Shown: positions 1-9,621, numbered from the stretch's first letter. The stretch is 64,000 nucleotides of DNA from Burkholderia lata (GCF_902499335.1 NZ_CABVQK010000018.1:124001-188000); one strand, 5' to 3'. The notes: generated by a model not told the origin, from the sequence alone. Made by a program: numbers and translations.

Positions 1-132
1 AAGCTCGCCGACCTGCGCAACAAGCTTGCCGGCAACGACAAGCTCGAGGATCTGCTGTCCGAGGTGCTGAAGAACACGCAGCAGCTGCAGGAGCTCGCGA
101 AGGGCACGGGCGGCGACAAAGACGGCGAATGA
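1..132 (+). CDS. tssB: T6SS sheath small subunit TssB, C-terminal end only
   Basis: The first 132 bases encode 43 residues and a TGA stop, with the start upstream of the window. The tail is charged and helical (KLADLRNKL near the start, ELAKGTGGDKDGE at the end), as in VipA/TssB proteins, whose C-terminus is a helix followed by a flexible acidic tail. TssB pairs with TssC to build the contractile sheath. The assignment rests mainly on position, since tssC starts 15 bases downstream and tssB-tssC order is nearly universal. The rest of the gene cannot be checked here. Confidence 0.85.
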   Translation, partial: KLADLRNKLAGNDKLEDLLSEVLKNTQQLQELAKGTGGDKDGE

Positions 133-147
133 CGACGGAGTGTTGAG

Positions 148-1638
148 ATGAACCAGCAAACGGCTGCGGCCCAAGCGAGCGGCGCGGACTACGCCGCCGG
201 GACCTCGCTGCTCGACGATATCGTCGAGAAGAGCAAGGTCGCGAAATCCGATTCCGAGCATGCGCGTGCGAAGGACCTGATCGGTGAACTCGTGCACCAG
301 GTGCTCGACGGCACGGTGATCGTGTCGGACAACCTGTCGGCCACGATCGACGCACGCGTCGCGGAACTCGACAGCCTGATTTCCACGCAGCTTTCCGCAG
401 TGATGCACGCGCCGGAGTTCCAGCGCCTCGAAAGCACGTGGCGCGGGATGGATTACCTGGTCAAGGAAAGCAACACCGGCCAGACGATCAAGATCAAGGC
501 GCTGCACGCACCGAAGCGCGACCTCGTGCGCGACTTCAAGGGCGCGAGCGAGTTCGACCAGAGCGCGCTGTTCAAGAAGGTCTACGAAGAAGAGTTCGGC
601 ACGTTCGGCGGCTCGCCGTTCGGTGCGCTGATCGGCGATTACGAGATCTCGCGCCAGCCGGAAGACATGTACTTCATCGAGCAGATGTCGCACGTTGCAG
701 CGGCCGCGCATGCGCCGTTCATCGCGTCGGCGTCGCCGGAGCTGCTCGGCCTCGAGTCGTTCTCCGACCTCGGCAAGCCGCGCGACCTCGGCAAGGTGTT
801 CGATACGGTCGAATATGCGAAGTGGAAGTCGTTCCGCGACGCCGAAGATTCGCGCTACGTCGGCCTGACGCTGCCGCGCTTCCTCGGCCGCCTGCCGTTC
901 AATCCGAAGGACGGCCAGACCGCGGAGAACTTCAACTTCGTCGAGGACGTCGACGGCACCGACCACGACAAGTACCTGTGGTGCAACGCCGCGTGGGCGT
1001 TCGCTGCGCGCCTGACGGCCGCATTCGACGACTTCGGCTGGTGCGCGGCGATCCGCGGCGTCGAAGGCGGCGGCCTCGTCGAGGACCTGCCGACCCACAC
1101 GTTCAAGACCGACGACGGTGAAGTCGCGCTGAAGTGCCCGACCGAAATCGCGATCACCGATCGCCGCGAGAAGGAGCTGAGCGACCTCGGCTTCATCCCG
1201 CTCGTCCATTGCAAGAACTCAGATTACGCCGCGTTCTTCGCTGCGCAGTCGGTGCAGAAACCCAAGAAATACAGCACCGACAGCGCGAATGCGAACGCCG
1301 TCCTGTCCGCCCAGCTTCAGTACATCTTCTCGGTATCGCGCGTTGCGCACTACCTGAAGGCGATGATGCGGGACAAGATCGGCAGCTTCGCATCGGCGCA
1401 GAACGTGGAGACTTTCCTCAACCGGTGGATTTCGCAGTACGTCCTGCTCGACGACAACGCCTCGCAGGAACAGAAGGCGCAATTTCCGCTGCGTGAGGCA
1501 TCCATACAAGTGTCGGAGATTCCGGGCAAGCCGGGCTCGTATCGTTCGGTCGCGTTCCTGCGCCCGCACTTTCAGCTCGACGAACTCTCGATTTCTCTGC
1601 GACTTGTCGCTGATCTGCCCAAACCGGCAAATTCATAA
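148..1638 (+). CDS. tssC: T6SS contractile sheath large subunit TssC (VipB)
   Basis: This 496-residue protein has the usual TssC length. It contains family-typical blocks such as FQRLESTWRGMDYLV (about residue 91), GDYEISRQPEDM (about 163) and SDYAAFFAAQSVQKPKKY near residue 360. With TssB it forms the cytoplasmic sheath that contracts to fire the Hcp tube and is then recycled by ClpV. The start is the ATG 15 bases after the tssB stop, preceded by a GGAG motif (GACGGAGTGTTGAG). It is the second gene of the plus-strand T6SS arm. Confidence 0.97.
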   Translation: MNQQTAAAQASGADYAAGTSLLDDIVEKSKVAKSDSEHARAKDLIGELVHQVLDGTVIVSDNLSATIDARVAELDSLISTQLSAVMHAPEFQRLESTWRGMDYLVKESNTGQTIKIKALHAPKRDLVRDFKGASEFDQSALFKKVYEEEFGTFGGSPFGALIGDYEISRQPEDMYFIEQMSHVAAAAHAPFIASASPELLGLESFSDLGKPRDLGKVFDTVEYAKWKSFRDAEDSRYVGLTLPRFLGRLPFNPKDGQTAENFNFVEDVDGTDHDKYLWCNAAWAFAARLTAAFDDFGWCAAIRGVEGGGLVEDLPTHTFKTDDGEVALKCPTEIAITDRREKELSDLGFIPLVHCKNSDYAAFFAAQSVQKPKKYSTDSANANAVLSAQLQYIFSVSRVAHYLKAMMRDKIGSFASAQNVETFLNRWISQYVLLDDNASQEQKAQFPLREASIQVSEIPGKPGSYRSVAFLRPHFQLDELSISLRLVADLPKPANS

Positions 1639-1708
1639 GCGAGTAAATCGCCCGGGCGGGCCGCCTGGGTAGGACGTTAAAACCACCTCTTTGGGGAGTC
1701 GAAGGGCC

Positions 1709-2212
1709 ATGTTACATATGCACTTGCAGTTTGGTAGTCCCGCGGTGAAGGGCGAATCCGCGGACAAGGACCACCAGGGCTGGATCGAGCTGAAATCGTG
1801 GGATCACTCGATCGTTCAACCGCGTTCGGCAACCGCATCGACCGCTGGCGGTCACACGATGACGCGTTGCGAACACGGCGACATGATTTTCACGAAGGAA
1901 ATCGATTCGTCGAGCCCGCTGCTGTACCAACACGCTTCGGGCGGCACCACGTTCGACGAGGTGACGGTCCATTTCTCGCGCGCTGACGGTGAAGGCAAGC
2001 GCGTGCAGTATCTGGAAGTCAAGCTCAAGTACGTGATCATCTCGAGCATCGCCCCGAGCGTTCGCGAAGAAGGTCTGCCGCTCGAGACGTTCTCGCTGAA
2101 GTACGCAGCTGTGCAGTGGAAGCAAACCCAGCAGAAGATCGGCGGCAACCAGGGCGGCAACACGCAAGGCGCCTGGAGTCTGACGAAGAACGACAAGACC
2201 TACGCGGTCTAA
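1709..2212 (+). CDS. hcp: T6SS inner tube protein Hcp (TssD)
   Basis: This 167-residue Hcp-family protein forms hexameric rings that stack into the secreted T6SS tube and can carry small effectors in their lumen. It opens with MLHMHLQFGSPAVKGES and continues DHQGWIELKSWDHS, the characteristic start of Hcp with its GWIEL strand. I chose the ATG at 1709 because TTGGGGAG and GAAGGG lie just upstream. A TTG at 1691 would add only six residues and would use the ribosome binding site as coding sequence. The gene is followed by a strong hairpin, so it may be expressed more than its downstream neighbours. Confidence 0.96.
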   Translation: MLHMHLQFGSPAVKGESADKDHQGWIELKSWDHSIVQPRSATASTAGGHTMTRCEHGDMIFTKEIDSSSPLLYQHASGGTTFDEVTVHFSRADGEGKRVQYLEVKLKYVIISSIAPSVREEGLPLETFSLKYAAVQWKQTQQKIGGNQGGNTQGAWSLTKNDKTYAV

Positions 2213-2221
2213 GGTCGGTTG

Positions 2222-2256
2222 CGGCAACGGGGCGCGCAGCGTCCCGTTGCCGTTTT
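2222..2256 (+). terminator. Intrinsic terminator or attenuator between hcp and tssE
   Basis: A perfect 10-bp stem (CGGCAACGGG at 2222-2231, CCCGTTGCCG at 2243-2252) encloses an 11-nt loop and is followed directly by TTTT. It lies ten bases after the hcp stop and 22 bases before the tssE start. The short U tract suggests partial rather than complete termination, which would leave hcp transcripts in excess over the rest of the operon. Confidence 0.75.
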
Positions 2257-2274
2257 CGCTGTGAACACCGGCCG

Positions 2275-2760
2275 ATGAAACGATTCGAACCCAGTTTTCT
2301 CGACAAGCTGTTCGACGACGAACCGCACCTGCCGGCCTCGGCAGCGATGCGGCAATTGTCGCTGGACGAGCTCAAGAACACGGTCGCCCGCGACGTCGAG
2401 GCGATCCTCAATACCCGTATCGCCCACACCGAAATCGAGCTGGCCGCGCTGCCGGAGTGCCAGAAGTCGGTGCTGACCTACGGGCTGAACGATTTCGCGG
2501 GGCTGAGCCTGGCGAGTCACTACGACCGCGCGTTCATCTGCAAGTCGATCCAGCAGGCCATCGCGCGCCACGAGCCGCGCCTGCAGCAGGTGCAGGTGAC
2601 GTTCGAGCTGAACGAGCAGGCCACCAACGCGCTCTACTTCGCGATTCAGGCGCTGCTCGTCGTGCACCCGGCCGAGGAGCCGGTGAGTTTCGACGCGATG
2701 CTGCAGCCGTCGACGCTGCAGTATTCGGTCACGCGCGCACGCGCCGCAAGAATGCAGTAA
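2275..2760 (+). CDS. tssE: T6SS baseplate wedge protein TssE (gp25-like)
   Basis: This 161-residue protein belongs to the gp25/GPW lysozyme-like baseplate family and helps nucleate sheath assembly. The central and C-terminal part carries the gp25 pattern (LTYGLNDFAGL, then YDRAFICKSIQQAIARHEPRL, then the FELNEQ strand). I chose the ATG at 2275, starting MKRFEPSFLDKLFDD, a typical TssE opening. The longer open frame from 2116 would overlap hcp by about 100 bases and encodes an arginine-rich non-family sequence. Confidence 0.95.
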   Translation: MKRFEPSFLDKLFDDEPHLPASAAMRQLSLDELKNTVARDVEAILNTRIAHTEIELAALPECQKSVLTYGLNDFAGLSLASHYDRAFICKSIQQAIARHEPRLQQVQVTFELNEQATNALYFAIQALLVVHPAEEPVSFDAMLQPSTLQYSVTRARAARMQ

Positions 2761-2837
2761 ATCAAGCCGCCGAGCGGGCCGGACCGCCCGGTGGTGGATC
2801 AGGGTCCGGCAGGAAATATTGAGGTTCGGGGTCGTCG

Positions 2838-4673
2838 ATGGAAGAATTGCTGCCGTATTACGAGCGCGAATTATCGTTTTTGCGGCGCTATTCGCGCGAT
2901 TTCGCCGAACGCTATCCGAAGATCGCGGCGCGGCTCGCGTTGTCCGGCGAGCATTGCGAGGATCCGCACGTCGAGCGGATGATCGAGTCGTTCGCGCTGC
3001 TCGGCGCGCGCATCAACAAGAAGCTCGACGACGACTACCCCGAATTCACCGAAGCGCTGCTGGAAGTGCTGTATCCGCACTACCTGCGGCCGTTCCCGTC
3101 TTGCTCGATCGCGCAGTTCACGCCGGCGTCGCCCGGCCAGCAGACCGAACCGGTCGTGATCGGTCGCGGCACCGAGCTGAAGAGCCGCCCGGTTCGCGGC
3201 GTGCAGTGCCGGTTCCGCACTGCCTATGACGTGACGCTCGCGCCGATCCGCATCTCGGAAGCACGCTACATGCCGGTCGCGCTCGCGCCGAGCGCGACGG
3301 TGCTGCCGTCGAACGCGACGGGCGTGATCTCGATCACGTTCGAATCGCTCGCCGCGCAGCTCGATCTTGGCGCACTGAAGCTGCCGACACTGCGCGCGCA
3401 CCTGCACGGCGAGCAGTCGTTCGTCGCGGCGCTGACCGACTGCCTGTTCGTCAACGTGCTCGGCGCGTATGTCGAGCCGGAACGCAACGGCCGCTGGACC
3501 GCGCTGCGCAAGCTGCCGATCGCGCACGCCGGTTTCGACGAGGACGACGCGCTGATCGACTACCCGGCGAAATCGCATCCCGCGTATCGCCTGCTCACCG
3601 AATACTTCGCGTTCCCCGACAAGTTCGATTTCGTCGATTTCGACATCGCGGCGATCGCGCGCGCGAGCGGCCGCTGCCAGCGCGCGACGCTGCACCTCGT
3701 GCTGCAGGACGTGCGCAGCGATTCGCATGTCGCGCGGCTGCTCGAACTGCTGACGGCGAGCCATTTCCGGCTGTTCTGCACGCCGATCGTCAACCTGTTC
3801 CGCCAGCACGGCGAGCCGATCCGCATCACGCACCGCGCGGTGTCCTACCCGGTGATCGCCGAGGCGCGGCGCGCATTCGCGTACGAGGTGTATTCGATCG
3901 ACTCGGTGAAGCTTGTCCGGCAGCAGGCGCACGAGGAATCGGTGATCGAGTTTCGGCCGTTCTATTCGCTGCATCACGGCGAATCGGCGCGGATCGGCCA
4001 TTACTGGTTCGCGCGCCGCAACGACTGGGTCGCGCAGAAGAGCCCCGGCTATGAAACCGAAATCTCGATCGTCGACATCGATTTCGAGCCGACGTCGCCG
4101 CAGACCGACACGCTGAGCCTCGGCCTCACCTGCACGAACCGCGACCTGCCGGCGATGCTCGCGTTCGGGCTCGAAGGCGGCGACCTGTTCCAGGAAGGCG
4201 GCGCGCAGACCAGCGGCATTTCGCTGCTGCGCCGCCCGACGCAGAGCGTGCGCTTCGAGCGCGGCCGCGCCGCGCACTGGCGGCTCGTGTCGCACCTCGC
4301 GCTCAATCACGTGTCGCTGGTCGCGCACGGGCTCGCGCCGCTGAAGGAAATGCTGACGCTGTACGACCTGCGGCGCACCGCCGTGTCGATGCGCCAGATC
4401 GACGGCCTCGTCGGCGTCGAACAGCGCGGCGCCGTGCAGTGGCTGCCCGGCAAGCCGTTCGCGACCTTCGTGCGCGGCATCGAGATCCGCCTGACGATCG
4501 ACGAGGAGCACTTCGTCGGCGCGAGCCTGGCCTCGTTCGTGCGCGTGCTCGACAGCTTCTTCGGGCTGTATGTGCACCTCAACAGTTTCGTTCAACTAGT
4601 CGTCGTGTCGAAGCGCACCGGCGAGGAGATCATCCGATGCAAGCCCCGGACCGGCGAATCGATCCTGGCGTAG
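2838..4673 (+). CDS. tssF: T6SS baseplate protein TssF (VasA)
   Basis: This 611-residue protein of the TssF/VasA family forms the baseplate wedge together with TssG, TssE and TssK. The start MEELLPYYERELSFLRRYSRDF is diagnostic of the family, and the length is normal. Further recognisable parts are YPHYLRPFPSCSIAQF (about residue 75) and the C-terminal region near FVRVLDSFFGLYVHLNSF. The 3' end overlaps the tssG start by 37 bases, indicating translational coupling of two proteins that act as a complex. It follows tssE after a 77-base spacer. Confidence 0.97.
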   Translation: MEELLPYYERELSFLRRYSRDFAERYPKIAARLALSGEHCEDPHVERMIESFALLGARINKKLDDDYPEFTEALLEVLYPHYLRPFPSCSIAQFTPASPGQQTEPVVIGRGTELKSRPVRGVQCRFRTAYDVTLAPIRISEARYMPVALAPSATVLPSNATGVISITFESLAAQLDLGALKLPTLRAHLHGEQSFVAALTDCLFVNVLGAYVEPERNGRWTALRKLPIAHAGFDEDDALIDYPAKSHPAYRLLTEYFAFPDKFDFVDFDIAAIARASGRCQRATLHLVLQDVRSDSHVARLLELLTASHFRLFCTPIVNLFRQHGEPIRITHRAVSYPVIAEARRAFAYEVYSIDSVKLVRQQAHEESVIEFRPFYSLHHGESARIGHYWFARRNDWVAQKSPGYETEISIVDIDFEPTSPQTDTLSLGLTCTNRDLPAMLAFGLEGGDLFQEGGAQTSGISLLRRPTQSVRFERGRAAHWRLVSHLALNHVSLVAHGLAPLKEMLTLYDLRRTAVSMRQIDGLVGVEQRGAVQWLPGKPFATFVRGIEIRLTIDEEHFVGASLASFVRVLDSFFGLYVHLNSFVQLVVVSKRTGEEIIRCKPRTGESILA

Positions 4674-5737
4674 TCGACGCGCTGCTCGACGAACCGCACC
4701 GCTTCGAGTTCTTCCAGGCCGTGCGCGTGCTCGAAGGGCTGTTCGCGCGGCAGGCGTCGGACGCGCCCGGCGCGTGGCGGCAGGGCGACGTGGTCGCGCA
4801 GCGCATCGAATTCCGCAACACGCTGTCGCTCGGCTTTCCGCCGAGCGAGATCGAGGGCGCGCGCTCGTTCGACGACGACGGCACCCAGCTCAAGACGGGC
4901 GAGGCGCGCGGCGCCGCGCTCGCGGCCGGCGAGCTCGGCCACGTCGAGCTGACGCCCGCGTTCTTCGGGCTGCTGGGCGGGCAGGGCGCGCTACCGCTGC
5001 ACTACACCGAGCAGATCGTCGCGCGCGAGCACCTGAAGCGCGACCATGCGGCGCGCGCATTCTTCGACGTGTTCTCGAACCGCGCGACCGCGCTGTTCTA
5101 CGCCGCGTGGAAGAAATACCGGCTGCCGTTCCATTACGAGCTCGACCGCGACGAGCGCTATCTGCCGCTGCTGCTCGCGATCGCCGGTGTGCCGAGCGAT
5201 GAGGTGCGCGACAGCCTCGCGGCCGGCGCGGGCGGCGTGCTCGACGAGGCCGTGGCGGGCTATGCGCTGGCCGCGCGGCACCGGCCGATGTCGGCCGCGT
5301 ACCTGCAGCGCACGCTGTCCGACTATTTCCGCGTGCCGGTGAAGATCGACCAGTTCGTCGGCAAGTGGTACGACGTGCCGCCCGACCAGCTGAGCGTGCT
5401 CGGCGAAGTCAACGCGGTGCTCGGCGCGACGGCGCTCGTCGGCGAACGTGTATGGCAGCGCGACATGCGCGCCCGAATCGTCATCGGCCCGCTGTCCAAG
5501 CGCGACTACGAGGCGTTCCTGCCCGGCGGCGCGCAGGCCGTCGCGCTGGAGCGGATGCTGACGCTGCTCGCCGGCGTCACGCTCGAATACGAGGTGAAGC
5601 TCGTGCTCAAGCGCACCGAGGTCGGCGCGAGCGTGCTCGGCGCGGGCTCGCGGCTCGGCTGGGACGCGTTCCTGTGCACGCGCGATGCAATCGAGGACCG
5701 CTCCGATGCCCGCTACGAACTGCACGTGATTCACTGA
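4637..5737 (+). CDS. tssG: T6SS baseplate protein TssG (VasB)
   Basis: This 366-residue TssG/VasB-family protein is the partner of TssF in the baseplate wedge. Family landmarks are PHRFEFFQAVRVLEGL (about residues 18-33), the IEFRNTLSLGFPPSEI segment, and ELTPAFFGLLGGQGALPLHYTE near residue 110. I chose the ATG at 4637 (MQAPDRRIDPGVVDALL), which overlaps the end of tssF. The open frame reaches back to 4439, but that part is the shadow of tssF. Confidence 0.96.
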   Translation: MQAPDRRIDPGVVDALLDEPHRFEFFQAVRVLEGLFARQASDAPGAWRQGDVVAQRIEFRNTLSLGFPPSEIEGARSFDDDGTQLKTGEARGAALAAGELGHVELTPAFFGLLGGQGALPLHYTEQIVAREHLKRDHAARAFFDVFSNRATALFYAAWKKYRLPFHYELDRDERYLPLLLAIAGVPSDEVRDSLAAGAGGVLDEAVAGYALAARHRPMSAAYLQRTLSDYFRVPVKIDQFVGKWYDVPPDQLSVLGEVNAVLGATALVGERVWQRDMRARIVIGPLSKRDYEAFLPGGAQAVALERMLTLLAGVTLEYEVKLVLKRTEVGASVLGAGSRLGWDAFLCTRDAIEDRSDARYELHVIH

Positions 5738-5787
5738 TTCCGAACGACAACAAACACGCAATCGAACCTGAGACTGAGATCGACGCC

Positions 5788-8457
5788 ATGAGCACGCCTC
5801 TGAAGACCCTGATCACGAAACTGAACCCGCTGTGCCGCCACGCGACCGAGCGTGCGGCGAGCGCGTGCCTGGCGCGCGGCCATTACGAGGTCGATCTGGA
5901 GCACCTGTTCCTCGCGTTGCTCGACGAAGCGACGGGTGACCTGCCGCTCGCACTGCGCGCGAGCCGCGTCGATCCGCACGCGCTGCACGCCGATCTCGAG
6001 CGCGAACTGACGCGCCTGAAGACGGGCAACACGCGCACGCCGGTGTTCTCCGTGCACCTGATCGCGCTGTTCGAACAGGCATGGCTGATCGCGTCGCTCG
6101 ACTCGCAGCTCGGCCGCATCCGTTCGGGGCACCTGCTGCTCGCGCTGCTGACCGCGCCCGATCTCGCGCAGTTCGCGCAACGGATGTCGTCGCAGTTTGC
6201 GGAAATGAACGTGACGGATCTGAAGCACAAGTTCGACGAGATCATGGCCGGCTCGAGCGAAGCCGAGCCGCGTCAGGCGGACGACGAGGGTAGCGACGTC
6301 GCGCCGGCCGCCAACGGCATGGCACCCGCGGCCGGCCCGTCGAAGACGCCCGCGCTCGACACGTACACGACCAACCTCACGCAGCGCGCACGCGACGGCA
6401 AGATCGACCCGGTGATCGGCCGCGAAGCCGAGATCCGCCAGGCGATCGACATCCTGATGCGCCGCCGCCAGAACAACCCGATCATGACCGGCGAGGCCGG
6501 TGTCGGCAAAACGGCGGTCGTCGAGGGCCTCGCGCTGCGCATCGCGGCCGACGACGTGCCGCCGCCGTTGCGCGGCGTCGCGCTGCACGTGCTCGACATG
6601 GGGCTGCTGCAGGCCGGCGCGAGCGTGAAGGGCGAGTTCGAGAACCGCCTGAAGAGCGTGATCGACGAGGTGAAGAAGAGCGCGCATCCGATCATCCTGT
6701 TCATCGACGAGGCGCACACGATCATCGGCGCGGGTGGCCAGGCCGGCCAGAACGACGCGGCGAACCTGTTGAAGCCGGCGCTGGCGCGCGGCGAGCTGCG
6801 CACGATCGCCGCGACGACGTGGAGCGAATACAAGAAGTACTTCGAGAAGGATGCGGCGCTTGCGCGGCGCTTCCAGGTGGTGAAGGTCGAGGAGCCGAGC
6901 GAGCCGCTCGCGGCCGCAATGCTGCGCGGGATGTCCGGCCTGATGGAGAAGCACTTCAACGTGCGGATCCTCGACGATGCAATCACCGAGGCCGTGCGCC
7001 TGTCGCACCGCTACATCAGCGGCCGCCAACTGCCGGACAAGGCGATCAGCGTGCTCGATACCGCATGCGCGAAGGTTGCGCTTGCGCACAGCGCGACGCC
7101 GGCGGCGATCGACGACACGAAGAAGCGCATCGAGCGGATCGACGTGGAAATCGCGTCGCTTGAGCGCGAGGCGGCCGGCGGCGCGTCGCACGACGAGCGG
7201 CTCGGCGAGCTGCGTGGTGCGCGCGACACGGCACTCGAACAACTCGCGAAGGACGAAGCGCGCTATGAAGCCGAGCGCGTGATCGTCGCCGAGATCACCG
7301 AACTGCGCGAAGCGCTCGACAAGGCACGCGGCCCGTCGGAAAACGGCCAGCCGGTCGACGTGCAGGCCACCCGCGACAAGCTCGCCGAACGCGTCGCGGC
7401 ACTGCACGCGCTGCAGGGGGGAGAGCCGATGGTGCCGCTGCAGGTCGACGGCCACGTAGTTGCCGAGATCGTCGCCGCATGGACGGGCATTCCGCTCGGC
7501 CGGATGGTGAAGGACGAGATCGACACCGTGCTGAACCTGCAGCCGCTGCTCACCGCGCGCGTGATCGGCCAGGACCACGCACTCGACGCGATCGCGCAGC
7601 GCGTGCGCACCGCGACCGCGAACCTCGAGGATCCGAACAAGCCGCGCGGCGTGTTCATGTTCGTCGGGCCGTCGGGCGTCGGCAAGACCGAGACGGCGCT
7701 CGCGCTGGCCGACATCCTGTACGGCGGCGAGCGCAAGATGGTCACGATCAACATGAGCGAGTACCAGGAAGCGCACAGCGTGTCGGGCCTGAAGGGCTCG
7801 CCGCCGGGCTACGTCGGCTACGGCGAAGGCGGCGTGCTGACCGAGGCCGTGCGCCGCAACCCGTATTCCGTCGTGCTGCTCGACGAGGTCGAGAAGGCGC
7901 ACCCCGACGTGCTCGAGATGTTCTTCCAGGTGTTCGACAAGGGCGCGATGGACGATGCGGAAGGGCGCGAGATCGACTTCCGCAACACGCTGATCATCCT
8001 GACGTCGAACGTTGGCTCGTCGGCCGTGATGCAGGCGTGCCTGAACAAGCCGGCCGAGGAGCTGCCCGATCCGGACGCGCTCGCCGAGACGCTGCGCCCG
8101 CAGTTGTACAAGACCTTCAAGCCCGCGTTCCTCGGGCGGATGAAGGTCGTGCCGTACTACCCGATTTCCGACGACGTGCTGGCCGAGATCATCGAGTTGA
8201 AGCTCGAGCGGATCCGCCGCCGGATCGAGGCGAACCACAAGGCCGCGTTCGAATGGGACGAGTCGCTCGTCGAGGCGGTGCTCGCGCGCTGCACCGAGGT
8301 CGACTCGGGCGCCCGCAACGTCGACCATATCCTGAACGGCACGCTGCTGCCGGAGATCGCGGGCCATGTGCTCGGCCGGATCGCCGACGGCGAGGCCATC
8401 GCGCGCATCGCGGTGCGCGCGGACGAGGCCGGCGAATTCACGTACACCGTCGAATGA
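5788..8457 (+). CDS. clpV: T6SS sheath-disassembly AAA+ ATPase ClpV (TssH)
   Basis: This 889-residue Clp/Hsp100 ATPase pulls contracted TssBC sheath apart for reuse. The N-terminal ClpV domain (residues 1-150) includes HYEVDLEHLFLALLD. The first AAA+ domain has Walker A GEAGVGKT at about residue 235 and Walker B ILFIDEAH. A middle coiled coil follows, then the second AAA+ domain with GPSGVGKTE at about residue 627, SEYQEAHSVSGLKGSPPGYVG and VVLLDEVEKAH. The start at 5788 (MSTPLKTLITKLNPLCR) begins the ClpV domain. Upstream frame extension runs through tssG and is not coding. Confidence 0.97.
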   Translation: MSTPLKTLITKLNPLCRHATERAASACLARGHYEVDLEHLFLALLDEATGDLPLALRASRVDPHALHADLERELTRLKTGNTRTPVFSVHLIALFEQAWLIASLDSQLGRIRSGHLLLALLTAPDLAQFAQRMSSQFAEMNVTDLKHKFDEIMAGSSEAEPRQADDEGSDVAPAANGMAPAAGPSKTPALDTYTTNLTQRARDGKIDPVIGREAEIRQAIDILMRRRQNNPIMTGEAGVGKTAVVEGLALRIAADDVPPPLRGVALHVLDMGLLQAGASVKGEFENRLKSVIDEVKKSAHPIILFIDEAHTIIGAGGQAGQNDAANLLKPALARGELRTIAATTWSEYKKYFEKDAALARRFQVVKVEEPSEPLAAAMLRGMSGLMEKHFNVRILDDAITEAVRLSHRYISGRQLPDKAISVLDTACAKVALAHSATPAAIDDTKKRIERIDVEIASLEREAAGGASHDERLGELRGARDTALEQLAKDEARYEAERVIVAEITELREALDKARGPSENGQPVDVQATRDKLAERVAALHALQGGEPMVPLQVDGHVVAEIVAAWTGIPLGRMVKDEIDTVLNLQPLLTARVIGQDHALDAIAQRVRTATANLEDPNKPRGVFMFVGPSGVGKTETALALADILYGGERKMVTINMSEYQEAHSVSGLKGSPPGYVGYGEGGVLTEAVRRNPYSVVLLDEVEKAHPDVLEMFFQVFDKGAMDDAEGREIDFRNTLIILTSNVGSSAVMQACLNKPAEELPDPDALAETLRPQLYKTFKPAFLGRMKVVPYYPISDDVLAEIIELKLERIRRRIEANHKAAFEWDESLVEAVLARCTEVDSGARNVDHILNGTLLPEIAGHVLGRIADGEAIARIAVRADEAGEFTYTVE

Positions 8458-8499
8458 GCGCGGCCGTGCAACACAAGCATTTGATGAACTGACCGAATC

Positions 8500-9621
8500 A
8501 TGCCGATCAATCTCCCCGAGCTGCTGACGCCGATCAGCGATGCGTCGCCCAGCGGCGACGACCTGCTGTTTTCGAACGAATTCGACGCGATCCAGGACGC
8601 GCGGCGCTATGACGATCCGACGCTCGACCAGGGCGAATGGGTGACCGAGATCAAGGAGGCCGACTGGGGCTTCGTGGTCGACCATGCGGGCGAGCTGCTG
8701 CGCACGCGGACGAAGGACCTGCGGCTCGCCGTGTGGCTGACCGAGGCGCTCGCGCTCGAGGACGGCATCACCGGCCTCACCGAAGGCTATGCGCTGCTCG
8801 AGGGCCTGTGCCGCGACTTCTGGGACACCGTGCACCCGCTGCCCGAGGACGACGACACCGAGCACCGGCTCGGCAACGTCGCGTGGCTGTCCGGCCGCAC
8901 GGCCGAGCTGCTGCGCGCGGTGCCGATGACGGACGGCGCGTCGAACGCGTTCAGCACGCTCGACTGGGAAGTGGCGCAGCACGTCGCGCAGGCCATCAAG
9001 CGCGACCCCGAACACGCGGACGACATCGCACGCGGCAAGCCGTCGATCGAGCAGATCGATTCGTCGCGGCGCGTGACGTCGATCGCGTTCTACACGGCGT
9101 TGCTCGCGAACCTGAAGGCGTTCGAATTCGCGCTCGATGCGTTCGAGGAAAGGCTCGTCGAGCGCGCGGGCGATTCGGCGCCGAGCTTCCGGCAGGCGCG
9201 CGACGCATTCGAGACCGTGTACCGGCTCGCCGAGCGCTTTGCGCGCGAGCAGGGCTATACGGGCAACGCACCGCACACGCAGTCGGCACCGCAGGCGCAG
9301 CCCGAGCGCATCGAGCCGGTGTTCGGCAATCCGATCCAGACCGAGGAGACTCATGTGCAGCCGCAGTCCGTTCCGCGCGCCCCGGTGACGCAGATGATCG
9401 CCGGCATCCAGAACCGTGCGCAGGCCGTCGACCAGTTGCGCGCGGTCGCCCGCTATTTCCGTCAGACCGAGCCGCATAGCCCGGTCGCGTATCTCGCCGA
9501 CAAGGCCGCCGAATGGGCCGACATGCCGCTGCACAAGTGGCTCGAGAGCGTCGTGAAGGACGACGGCTCGCTGTCGCATATTCGCGAGCTGCTGGGCGTG
9601 CGGCCCGACGAGCAGTCGTAA
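8500..9621 (+). CDS. tssA: T6SS assembly cap/baseplate protein TssA
   Basis: This 373-residue protein has an N-terminal ImpA domain (INLPELLTPISDASPSGDDLLFSNEF at the start, then DWGFVVDHAGELL). The TssA family coordinates baseplate docking and caps the growing tail. The C-terminal part (SPVAYLADKAAEWADMPLHKWL) resembles the shorter TssA class found in Burkholderia and Pseudomonas. It is the last gene of the plus-strand arm, 42 bases after clpV, and is followed by hairpins where it meets the convergent minus-strand genes. Confidence 0.94.
   Translation: MPINLPELLTPISDASPSGDDLLFSNEFDAIQDARRYDDPTLDQGEWVTEIKEADWGFVVDHAGELLRTRTKDLRLAVWLTEALALEDGITGLTEGYALLEGLCRDFWDTVHPLPEDDDTEHRLGNVAWLSGRTAELLRAVPMTDGASNAFSTLDWEVAQHVAQAIKRDPEHADDIARGKPSIEQIDSSRRVTSIAFYTALLANLKAFEFALDAFEERLVERAGDSAPSFRQARDAFETVYRLAERFAREQGYTGNAPHTQSAPQAQPERIEPVFGNPIQTEETHVQPQSVPRAPVTQMIAGIQNRAQAVDQLRAVARYFRQTEPHSPVAYLADKAAEWADMPLHKWLESVVKDDGSLSHIRELLGVRPDEQS

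Noticed and set aside
2871-4595. 574-codon minus-strand frame opposite tssF
   Set aside because: Antisense shadow of a clear tssF gene, with only Arg/Glu/Ala/Asp-biased sequence.
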